64,000 nt of DNA, taken from positions 3,844,001 through 3,908,000 of the forward strand of contig NZ_CP109178.1 in NCBI RefSeq assembly GCF_036248255.1, given 5' to 3'. Origin of the DNA: Streptomyces sp. NBC_01717 (GTDB lineage: Bacteria > Actinomycetota > Actinomycetes > Streptomycetales > Streptomycetaceae). The notes beneath the pieces are model-generated. The model was not told the origin of the DNA. It saw nothing but the letters and a program-made list of their open reading frames with translations, and did not search any database. Numbering within the stretch: position 1 is the stretch's first letter; each line of letters opens with the position of its first letter. This document shows, piece after piece, positions 50,253 to 57,721 of the stretch. The position numbers were made by a program, and so were the translations under genes.

Positions 50253-51622
50253 GCAGCAGCCGGACCCGTACGACACAGATCTTCTTCGCCTCCACCCTCT
50301 ACGGCGCGGCCACGCTCGCCGCCGCCCTGGACGCGGGCGTCTTCGCGGACGCCGACCGCCGCATTCTGCTCGTCTCCAACAACGCGGCGATCCCGGAGAC
50401 GACACCCGCCGTCGACGCGATGCCCGGGTTCGACGCGCTGCGCGGCCGGTTCGACGACGTCGTGTCGTGGAACGCGACCATCGCCCCCCACCACCCGAGC
50501 GGCTGGGCCCCGCGCCCCGACGACGTACCGCTGTGGGAACGGCATCTGCGCCTCGCCTGGGGACTCGGCGACGACGACATCGAGCTCGTCATCGAGTCGA
50601 TCCAGGTCAACCCGGCGATGGCGATCGCCGAGATCTTCACCGGCGTACCGATCGATGTGTACGCGGACGGGCTGATGAGCTACGGCCCGACCAGGAACAA
50701 GATCGACCCGCTGATCGGCACCCGGGTGCGGCGGCTGCTCCACCTCGACCTCGTGCCGGGGCTGAAGCCGTTGCTGCTCACGGAGTTCGGCGTGACGTCC
50801 CAGATCGTGCCGACCGAGGCGTTCCTCAAGGTGCTCGGTGAACTGGGCGACGCCCACGATGTCGCGGCGAGCGTGCCGTCCGTGGACGCGCCCGCGCTGT
50901 TGCTCGGCCAGTACCTCTCCGCGCTCGGCCTGATCAGCGCGGCGGAGGAGGAGAAGCTGCACCTGCGGATGATGCGCGGCGCGGTCGGACTCGGCCACAC
51001 CCGCCTGGTGTTCAAGCCGCATCCGACGGCCCCGGCCCAGTGGTCGCAGGCCATGGAGACGGAGGCGGCGAAACTCGGCGCGGAGCTGACCGTGCTGGAC
51101 TCGGGGGTGCTCACCGCGCCGGTCCTCGCCGAGGTGCTGTACCAGCGGATGCGGCCGGCGCTGGTCGTCGGCTGCTTCTCGACCGCGCTGCTCACGGCGT
51201 CCGCGTTCTACGGACTGCCGGTGGCACGGGTCGGTACGGAGATGCTGCTGGACCGGCTGTCCCCGTTCGAGAACAGCAACCGGGTCCCGGTCACGCTGGT
51301 GGACGCGGTGGTGCCGGACCTCGGCGACCGGGGCGCGGTGACGGAAGCGGTTGCGGTGTCGCCGGTCGAGTTGAACGAACTGATCACCGCGGTCGGCTTC
51401 ACGATGCAGCCGAAGATCTATCCGCAGCTCCGGCCGGCCGCGGAGCGATATCTCTCCGCCCATCTCACGGCCACGACCTGGCGCTACTTCAAGCGCAAGC
51501 GGCTGACTTCGCTGGGGCTGCCCGGCGGGGTGCCCTCGCAGTTCGCGTTCCTGCCGCGGAATGCCGCGGTGCGCAGGGTCGCGCGGCGGGCGAAGTCGTT
51601 GCGGAGGGTTGTGCGCCGATAG
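50249..51622 (+). CDS. Alpha-2,8-polysialyltransferase-family protein
   Basis: The 457-residue GT-B-type enzyme begins TQIFFASTLYGAATLAAALD. It carries the three marks of the bacterial polysialyltransferase family: the acidic site DVYADGLMSYGPTR (D-G), the CMP-binding FKPHPTAPAQWSQ (HP) and the S/T pair in VVGCFSTALLTAS. It would use CMP-Kdn or CMP-sialic acid supplied by NeuA across the divergent promoter. A basic C-terminal tail (VRRVARRAKSLRRVVRR) may bind the membrane. ATG 50249 overlaps the GT2 stop. Two stacked hairpins end the unit. Confidence 0.87.
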   Translation: MSSSRTRTTQIFFASTLYGAATLAAALDAGVFADADRRILLVSNNAAIPETTPAVDAMPGFDALRGRFDDVVSWNATIAPHHPSGWAPRPDDVPLWERHLRLAWGLGDDDIELVIESIQVNPAMAIAEIFTGVPIDVYADGLMSYGPTRNKIDPLIGTRVRRLLHLDLVPGLKPLLLTEFGVTSQIVPTEAFLKVLGELGDAHDVAASVPSVDAPALLLGQYLSALGLISAAEEEKLHLRMMRGAVGLGHTRLVFKPHPTAPAQWSQAMETEAAKLGAELTVLDSGVLTAPVLAEVLYQRMRPALVVGCFSTALLTASAFYGLPVARVGTEMLLDRLSPFENSNRVPVTLVDAVVPDLGDRGAVTEAVAVSPVELNELITAVGFTMQPKIYPQLRPAAERYLSAHLTATTWRYFKRKRLTSLGLPGGVPSQFAFLPRNAAVRRVARRAKSLRRVVRR

Positions 51623-51634
51623 CGACTGCCTCCT

Positions 51635-51723
51635 CGATCGCCGGGCCGGCTTCGAGCCCGCCCGGCGATCGACGGCAAGGCGAAGGGGGCGGGGTGCCTG
51701 GTCGGCGCCCCGCCCCCTTCGCC
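51635..51723. terminator. Tandem terminator hairpins between convergent glycosylation genes
   Basis: The first stem pairs CGATCGCCGGGC (51635-51646) with 51660-51671. The second, GGCGAAGGGGGCGGGG (51679-51694), pairs with 51708-51723. They separate the plus-strand GT2/polysialyltransferase pair from the minus-strand pyruvyltransferase gene, serving both directions. Confidence 0.85.
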
Positions 51724-51729
51724 GTGTCG

Positions 51730-54078
51730 TCAGACGCGCACGCCTCCCTGGATCACTCGGAGGTCCGCCGCGTTCGCCTCGGTGACCTTCCACAGTTCCT
51801 GCTGCCGCCCGTGCACATCGGCCACCGTCGCCGCATGGTCGTCCAGCAGCCCGGCCGCCCGCTCCACGAGCCGCGCCCCGAGGTGCCGGTCATGGACGGA
51901 GATACCCCACTCGGGCCGTTCGATGTCGGACAGGAAGTACGCCATCTTCGGGTGCGAGATCAGGCTGATGATCGGCGTACCGCAGCCGAACGGGATCATG
52001 CCCGCGTGCCCGCGCATGCCGATGACCAGCTTGGTCCGGGCGTACGTGTCACGGATCTCGTCGTTCTCGAAGTCGTACATCGGGATCACCGGCAGCGAGA
52101 TGCCGTGCTCGCGCCGCAGGTCGAACGCGATCCGCTCGTCGTCCAGCGAGTGGGCCACGCACTGCACCTCGGCGTACTTGCCGAGCCCCTTCACCGCGGT
52201 TGCCATCTCGGCGAGGAAGTGCGCGTAGTCGTGGCCGAAGCGGAGCCCGGACCGGTCGTACGCGGCGTTGATCAGCACGGTGTCCTCGCGCTGTTCGGGG
52301 TCGGTCCAGCCGTCCACCAGCTGCCGGGTGACCGTGGTCGGGCAGGGCTGGAAGCGGACCTTGTCGTGCAGCGACGTCGGCAGCAGCTCGCGGACCTTCT
52401 CGATCGAGCCGTGGTTGCGCAGCCCGAAGAACGAGGCACGCTCCACCAGCTTCCGCAGCGAGGAGAGGAACCGGTCCCGGCCGTGGCCGTACGCCTGGCC
52501 GTCGAAGGCGTTGAACCCGACCGCGTACACCATGACGGGTACGTCGATCCGCTCGAGCAGTTCGTCGGGGACGTTCCACTGCCAGCCGCTGTTGCCGTTC
52601 GGCGCGGTGTCCGGGATGAAGAGTCCGCCGCCGCCGATGACCAGTCCACGGCGGGCGTTGACCCGTTCCAGTGCGGCCTCGTCGAAGAGCCTGTGGGCGT
52701 GGACGGAATGCCAGCGGGCCGGGCCGGTGTCGCGGCCGAAGGCCAGCCGGACGCTCTCCGGGAGCAGCTTGTCCCCGGCGTTGCCCTGTCGGTCCATGTA
52801 GAAGGCGACGTGCGCGAGCTGCTCGGCGGCCGGTCCCTCGACGGGGGCGGCAACGTCCGTGGTGCGCTTGTGCATCAGCCGGCTCGCCCGGTGGGTCGGG
52901 TCGACGCCGAGCCCTTCGAGGGCGTACTGCGCGGCGGTGGCTTCGTCGCCGTGGATCCAGGCGATCTGGGCGAGGCGTGAGAAGGCGGTCGCGGCCCGGT
53001 TGGGGGCGGCGGTGGCCAGCAGGAGCTGGGCGCGGGCCTCCTCGTAGCGCGAGACGCTCATCAGCGCGTGGCCGAGCACCTCGTGCGACCAGGCCTCGTC
53101 GACGGGGATCCGGACCCCGCCGAGCAGGTCGGCCGCCTCCTGGTACTCACCGGCGCCGATGTGCGCGGCGGCGACCCGGCGGGCGCTCTCGGGGTCGGCG
53201 GTGCGCCGGACATGCGCGGTGCCGTAGTGCACCAGCAGGTCGTGGTGCTTGGCGCCCGGCAGCGCCAGGTACGCGGCGTGGAACTCGGCGTCGGACAGTT
53301 CGAACTCGCGCCAGCGGTCCTCGGCCTGGCCGTAGCCGGCCTCGCCGCCCTGCCAGGGCTTGTGCCGACCGGTGAAGTGCAGGATCGCGGTGCTGTCGGG
53401 CACCGGAAGGTCGCCGGAGAGCCGCCGCTTGACGAAGTTGTAGCGGGCGTCGAGCTGCACGAAATCACCGTCGAGCACGGCGTTCAGGATGCCCTGGTCG
53501 TGCTTGTCGAGTTCGTACGTGCCCTTGCGGCCGACGTCGTCGATCTTCGCGCAGAACTCGTCGCTCAGATACTCGCGCTGGATGACCAGCAGCCCGCTGT
53601 TGAGCTTGTGCTGCCCGTAGAAGAACTGCGGAACGGCGGCAAGACCGTCGCGCAGCTTCAGCAGGTCGCCCAGATCGTCGAGGACCACCATGTCGGTGTC
53701 CAGAGTGATCACGGTGTCGTAGTCGCGCACCCGGAACACATCGAGGATGAAGTACGCCTTGCGCACCAGGTAGTTGTCCTGGTCGCCCTTGGCGTACGTG
53801 TCGTAGTGCTCGGCGTCGACCCGGCGGAAGTCGATGCGCGGGTGCAGCGCCCGGATCTGTGCGACGGAGGCGGGGCGCAGCCCGTCGTGCAGGACGATGA
53901 AGTCCTCGCAGACCGCCGGGTTGGACAGGGCGAGGCTGCGCAGCAGGGCGAGGAAGCCGGGCAGGTAGTTCTCGTCCACGAAGCTCGCGAAGGCGACCCG
54001 GCGCTTGCCGGTGAGCGCGTTCGTGGGGGCGGGGGCCTGTGGTGCGGGCGTGTCGGTCGTAGTGGGCGTCGTCGTCAT
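51730..54078 (-). CDS. GT8 glycosyltransferase - TPR - polysaccharide pyruvyl transferase fusion
   Basis: The 782-residue protein has three parts. Residues 25-255 are a GT8 enzyme (KRRVAFASFVDENYLPGFLA, DxD in ITLDTDMVVLDD, HKLNSGLLVI and HFTGRHKPW). Residues 300-425 are TPR-like helices (RRVAAAHIGAGEYQEAADLL; VDEAWSHEVLGHALMSVSRY). Residues 455-780 are a polysaccharide pyruvyl transferase (RQGNAGDKLLPESVRLAFG, GLVIGGGGLFIPD, FFGLRNHGSIEKV, GMRGHAGMIPFGCG). The fusion predicts sugar addition followed by ketal pyruvylation on the same acceptor. ATG 54078 overlaps the stop of the GT29 gene. No signal peptide is seen. A bifunctional enzyme is inferred; neither substrate is known. Confidence 0.88.
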   Translation of the reverse strand: MTTTPTTTDTPAPQAPAPTNALTGKRRVAFASFVDENYLPGFLALLRSLALSNPAVCEDFIVLHDGLRPASVAQIRALHPRIDFRRVDAEHYDTYAKGDQDNYLVRKAYFILDVFRVRDYDTVITLDTDMVVLDDLGDLLKLRDGLAAVPQFFYGQHKLNSGLLVIQREYLSDEFCAKIDDVGRKGTYELDKHDQGILNAVLDGDFVQLDARYNFVKRRLSGDLPVPDSTAILHFTGRHKPWQGGEAGYGQAEDRWREFELSDAEFHAAYLALPGAKHHDLLVHYGTAHVRRTADPESARRVAAAHIGAGEYQEAADLLGGVRIPVDEAWSHEVLGHALMSVSRYEEARAQLLLATAAPNRAATAFSRLAQIAWIHGDEATAAQYALEGLGVDPTHRASRLMHKRTTDVAAPVEGPAAEQLAHVAFYMDRQGNAGDKLLPESVRLAFGRDTGPARWHSVHAHRLFDEAALERVNARRGLVIGGGGLFIPDTAPNGNSGWQWNVPDELLERIDVPVMVYAVGFNAFDGQAYGHGRDRFLSSLRKLVERASFFGLRNHGSIEKVRELLPTSLHDKVRFQPCPTTVTRQLVDGWTDPEQREDTVLINAAYDRSGLRFGHDYAHFLAEMATAVKGLGKYAEVQCVAHSLDDERIAFDLRREHGISLPVIPMYDFENDEIRDTYARTKLVIGMRGHAGMIPFGCGTPIISLISHPKMAYFLSDIERPEWGISVHDRHLGARLVERAAGLLDDHAATVADVHGRQQELWKVTEANAADLRVIQGGVRV

Positions 54079-55628
54079 CGCAGTCGGATCCTCATATCGG
54101 TGACGCTCTGGGCGCGTTCCATGACCCACGCCTTTTCGCTGGTGTACTCGTGCACGGAGGTGATGGGCATCTTCATCGCCGCGGGCAGCCGATAGGCGCC
54201 GCTCTCGTAGAAGTCGAAGCCGATCAGGTCGAGCTGCGTGCTGACGTCCAGGTAGTCCAGCAGCCACAGCATGTTGAAGCCGCTGGTGGGGATGGCCGGC
54301 CAGACATCCGCGCCGACCTTGCCGATGTCGCGCAGCGGCCAGCGCAGCGACTCGTCGCCGAGGTACTGCTGGGCGCCCGGCACCAGCCGGTTGCGCAGCG
54401 AGTACTTCCAGTCGCCGGAGACCCCGCCGAAGACCAGCCGGGTATGGACCTTCTGGTCCCAGTTGAAGCCGTGCTTGTGGATGGTGGCGTGGATGTCGGT
54501 GCGCTTGCCGGTCGCCGACGGGTCGATCTTGTACGAGTTGAAGCGGACGACGAGGTCGTACGCATCGATCTCGGCGCCCATCGAACCGGTGCCGACACGC
54601 TGCGAGTTGGCGATCAGACAGATCGACTTGCCCGCGATGCGGTTACGGAACTCGCCGAGCGTCGTCCATTCGACGCCGCCGAAGGTGGGGTCGCCGATCG
54701 GGCCGCGCATCCGGCTCCGGCGCTGCTCGGCGTAGAGCGCGATGAGGTCCGTGAGAAGGGCGAGGTCGCCGGTGCCCGCGTTGTCACGGCGGCTGCCGCC
54801 GCTGCCCGCCGCGCCGCTGACCTCCATCACGAGGCCGAGGTACTGGGCCAGGGCCTCCTGGATCTCCGGCACCGGCGCGCCGGCCCGGTTCTGGGTCAGC
54901 AGTGCGCCGATCAGCCGGGGCCGTGCCTGGTTCCAGTCTCCCCGCCCGTGCAGCGCCAGGCCCTCGGCCCAGGAATCGGTGACGGACCGGCCGACGAAGG
55001 CCGCGGCCTCGGGGCAACCGTGCTCCAGCTTCCGCAGCAGCTCGTTCTGGCGCTCCGCGCCCACCCGCAGCCCGGCCGTCTTCGCCGCGACCCCGAAGCC
55101 GTCCTCGTCGGTGAGGTCGAGGTACTGCTCGTACGCCTCGACGGCGGCGGTCTCCGCGCCCATCGCCTCCAGGGTCCGGGCCCGCAGCCGCCAGCCCGCC
55201 CGGGAGCGCTTACGCTGGGTGAGCACGGTGTCCGTGATGAGGATCGCGAGCTTCAGCTCGTCCTCGTAACCGCAGTCCAGCGCCTTGTTGCCGACCGCGA
55301 GCAGCGGGTCGAGGAGCTTGTCGCCGAGCACCAGAGCGGAGCCCGAACCACCCCTGGCGGTGCGCCGCAGCAGCGGGATCGGGGAGGCTCCGGAGGACGT
55401 CTGCTCCATGCCGGCATGGGTGGCCAGCAGATTCCGCAGGGCCTCCGCGAGCGCCGTACGCCGCCGGTCGAGCCCGGCGACCAGCTTCCCGCTGTGCGCG
55501 GCGCAGGCGCGCAGGCAGGTCTCCAGTTCCGTCGGCTGGACAGTGGCGACGTGGGACGTACCGCCTTCGGGCGGGAGCGAGTCCTCCGCGTCACGCTGCC
55601 GTGGCCAACGGGTGCGGGCTTTCGTCAT
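54075..55628 (-). CDS. GT29 (eukaryotic-type) sialyltransferase domain protein
   Basis: This 517-residue protein has a helical N-terminal region (about 40-320) and a C-terminal GT29 domain. Sialylmotif L starts at 333 (SICLIANSQRVGTGSMGAEI, then DAYDLVVRFN). Motif S is at about 443-475 (AIPTSGFNMLWLLDYL, then LDLIGFDFY). Motif VS is H493-x4-E498 in SVHEYTSEKAW, aligning with the catalytic region of animal sialyltransferases. GT29 uses CMP-sialic/Kdn donors, matching the NeuB/NeuA genes nearby. ATG 55628 is chosen; the upstream frame overlaps the acyltransferase promoter. It starts the GT29/GT8-pyruvyltransferase operon. Bacterial GT29 proteins are uncommon, and no signal anchor is visible here. 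Confidence 0.85.
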   Translation of the reverse strand: MTKARTRWPRQRDAEDSLPPEGGTSHVATVQPTELETCLRACAAHSGKLVAGLDRRRTALAEALRNLLATHAGMEQTSSGASPIPLLRRTARGGSGSALVLGDKLLDPLLAVGNKALDCGYEDELKLAILITDTVLTQRKRSRAGWRLRARTLEAMGAETAAVEAYEQYLDLTDEDGFGVAAKTAGLRVGAERQNELLRKLEHGCPEAAAFVGRSVTDSWAEGLALHGRGDWNQARPRLIGALLTQNRAGAPVPEIQEALAQYLGLVMEVSGAAGSGGSRRDNAGTGDLALLTDLIALYAEQRRSRMRGPIGDPTFGGVEWTTLGEFRNRIAGKSICLIANSQRVGTGSMGAEIDAYDLVVRFNSYKIDPSATGKRTDIHATIHKHGFNWDQKVHTRLVFGGVSGDWKYSLRNRLVPGAQQYLGDESLRWPLRDIGKVGADVWPAIPTSGFNMLWLLDYLDVSTQLDLIGFDFYESGAYRLPAAMKMPITSVHEYTSEKAWVMERAQSVTDMRIRLR

Positions 55629-55840
55629 GGCGCTCCAAGCGTCTGGTGCCCGTGGGGGAAGGGGCGTATGGAGGGGGACAGATGTTCGGCAACCGTTTGA
55701 GGTTCCGTTGCACGGTAAGAAACCTGAACGGCCGCAAGATGAACTCGCTCTGTCAGCACGGGAAACTGCTCCCCTCTCGTCCGTTTCGGGGCTTCGGAGC
55801 GACCTAACCTGACCCTTCGCCACTGTGGGAAGGGAAGGCC

Positions 55841-57031
55841 GTGACCATCACTCCGGAGAATCCGGGCAGAACCCTCGAACGGATTCCTGCCGAACCGGTG
55901 CCGGCGCCACCGCGCCCGTCGTCACCGCAGCCCCCGGACGGCCCGGACCGCCGGCCGGCGCGCGCCAGGCCCCGGCTGCGCGCCCTGGACGGGCTGCGGC
56001 TGGTCGCCGCACTGATGGTCGCCGCGTACCACTACGGCGGCCGGGGCGGCGACATCACCAAGGCGTGGGGAACCTCCGCCGCTTCCCTGTTCCCCACCGC
56101 CCACACCTGGTTCGCCTACGGCTGCCTCGGGGTGCAGATCTTCTTCGTCATCAGCGGCTTCGTGATCTGCATGAGCGGCTGGGGCCGCTCACTGACCTCG
56201 TTCTTCGCCTCGCGGGCGGCCAGACTGCTGCCCGCGTACTGGGCGGCGGTCCTGCTGGTGACACTGGTCTTCGCGCTGCCCGCAGTCGCCTACAACGCGG
56301 TCTCGCCCAGCGATGCGCTGGTTAACCTGACGCTGCTGCAGCAGCCACTGGGCGTGGACCGGGTGCTCGGGGTGTGCTGGACGCTGTGGGCGGAGATCCG
56401 CTTCTACGCCCTGTTCGCCGTGTGCGTGGTGCTGCCGGGGGCCAGCAGGCGACGGATCGTACTCTTCTGCGCCGCGTGGACGCTGGCCGCGGCGCTCGGC
56501 AAGGCATCCGGCGAGCCGCTGGCCGACGTCGTCCTGATGCCCCAGTACGCCCCCTTCTTCATCGGCGGCATCGGGCTGTACCTGGTCCACCGCAACCGGC
56601 GGGACGCCACGGCCTGGGGCATCGTCGGGGTCAGCTGGCTGCTCGGCCAGCACTACGCGGTGGCCGACCTGTGGCATCCGGCGGGTCCGCACGACTTCTC
56701 GTACCGCTCATCGCTGGTCATCATCGTGATCGTGACCGCCGGGTTCGCCGCGGTCGCCGCGATCGCGCTCGGCGCCCTCGCCCGCTTCGACCGCCCTTGG
56801 CTGACAGTCGCGGGAGCGCTGACGTACCCGTTCTATCTCGTCCATGAACATCTGGGGTGGGTGGCGGTGAGCGCGTTGCACCGGCGGCTCGGCATCCCGG
56901 CCGCGGTGACGGCGGTGCTCACGGTGGCGCTGATGCTGGCGCTGGCGTGGCTGCTGCACCGGTACGTGGAGCGGTGGTGCACCCCGCTGCTGCGCCGATC
57001 CCTGACGGGCGGGTCGGGCCGCCCGGCCTGA
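55841..57031 (+). CDS. Membrane acyltransferase (AT3/OafA-YrhL family)
   Basis: The 396-residue protein has about ten membrane helices after a Pro-rich cytosolic start of about 50 residues. The conserved beginning is RLRALDGLRLVAALMVAAYH, with the catalytic histidine in AYHYGG. FFVISGFVICMSGWGRSLTSF, SRAARLLPAYWAAV and LVGVCWTLWAEIRFYALFAV-type segments follow. It moves acyl groups (often acetyl) onto exported glycans. It is divergent from the GT29 gene, implying O-acetylation of the same surface polymer. GTG 55841 has GGAAGG ahead of it. The gene ends 7 bp before the convergent TetR gene. Confidence 0.9.
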   Translation: MTITPENPGRTLERIPAEPVPAPPRPSSPQPPDGPDRRPARARPRLRALDGLRLVAALMVAAYHYGGRGGDITKAWGTSAASLFPTAHTWFAYGCLGVQIFFVISGFVICMSGWGRSLTSFFASRAARLLPAYWAAVLLVTLVFALPAVAYNAVSPSDALVNLTLLQQPLGVDRVLGVCWTLWAEIRFYALFAVCVVLPGASRRRIVLFCAAWTLAAALGKASGEPLADVVLMPQYAPFFIGGIGLYLVHRNRRDATAWGIVGVSWLLGQHYAVADLWHPAGPHDFSYRSSLVIIVIVTAGFAAVAAIALGALARFDRPWLTVAGALTYPFYLVHEHLGWVAVSALHRRLGIPAAVTAVLTVALMLALAWLLHRYVERWCTPLLRRSLTGGSGRPA

Positions 57032-57038
57032 CCACCGC

Positions 57039-57683
57039 TCAGCGCGTCCCGTACCGTGCCTCGATCCCTGCGACGATCAGCCGCAGGCCGTCCTCGAACC
57101 GTTCCTCGTAGTGGGCGAAGATCTCGGCGCCGGCCGCGGCGGCGAGCGGGTACTGCGCCATCCGCTCGGCGCGCTCGCCGATGTCGTAGCCGTCCCGCCG
57201 CTCGTCCGGCATCGGCTGGACGCCCTGCTCCTCGCTGACGAAGCCCATCGTGTACGCGTACGCGGTGGTGCCCGCCCGGACGGCCTGCCAGAGTTCGAAG
57301 CCGGCGCCGACCATGGTCCGCAGATGGGCCTCCAGCCCGTCGGCATGGTCGGTGCCGGTGAACCTCGCACCGCCGTACACCTTCGCCCCGTCCCGGTAGC
57401 GCAGCAGCGCGGCGCGCAGGGCGCTGTGATACGCGACCAACTGGTCCTGCCAGCGGTCCGGGGCCGGTCCCGGCAGATCCTCGTCGAGCATCCGGCGGTA
57501 CATCACCGTGGCCATCTCGTCGAGCAGCGCCTGCTTGTCCTTGAAATGCCAGTAGAGCGCGGGCGCCTTGACGTCCAGCTCCTTGGCGATGGCACGCAGG
57601 GTGAGCCCGTCGAGGCCCACTTCGTTCAGTAGCCGCAGCGCGGTGTCGGCCACCCGCGCCCGGTCGATCTTCGTCGTACCCAC
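57039..57683 (-). CDS. TetR-family repressor (TetR_C class)
   Basis: This 214-residue regulator is built like tetracycline repressors: RARVADTALRLLNEVGLDGL, then the recognition helix LRAIAKELDVKAPALYWHF, KDKQALLDEMA, and the TetR_C ligand domain with WRDQL-like helices and GFVSEEQG. It is divergent from a flavin monooxygenase, with 38 bp between the starts, and two identical-pattern palindromes flank that spacer. The start is GTG 57683. It probably senses a small aromatic or drug and controls both genes. Confidence 0.92.
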   Translation of the reverse strand: MGTTKIDRARVADTALRLLNEVGLDGLTLRAIAKELDVKAPALYWHFKDKQALLDEMATVMYRRMLDEDLPGPAPDRWQDQLVAYHSALRAALLRYRDGAKVYGGARFTGTDHADGLEAHLRTMVGAGFELWQAVRAGTTAYAYTMGFVSEEQGVQPMPDERRDGYDIGERAERMAQYPLAAAAGAEIFAHYEERFEDGLRLIVAGIEARYGTR

Positions 57684-57692
57684 CTTGACAAT

Positions 57693-57705
57693 TTAACAGC
57701 GTTAA
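57693..57705. promoter_or_regulatory. TetR operator 1 (TTAAC-n3-GTTAA)
   Basis: TTAACAGCGTTAA is a perfect 5-bp inverted repeat with a 3-base spacer. It lies 9 bp upstream of the tetR GTG, so it should block tetR initiation. Confidence 0.8.
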
Positions 57706-57721
57706 GCGCACACTCCCGACC

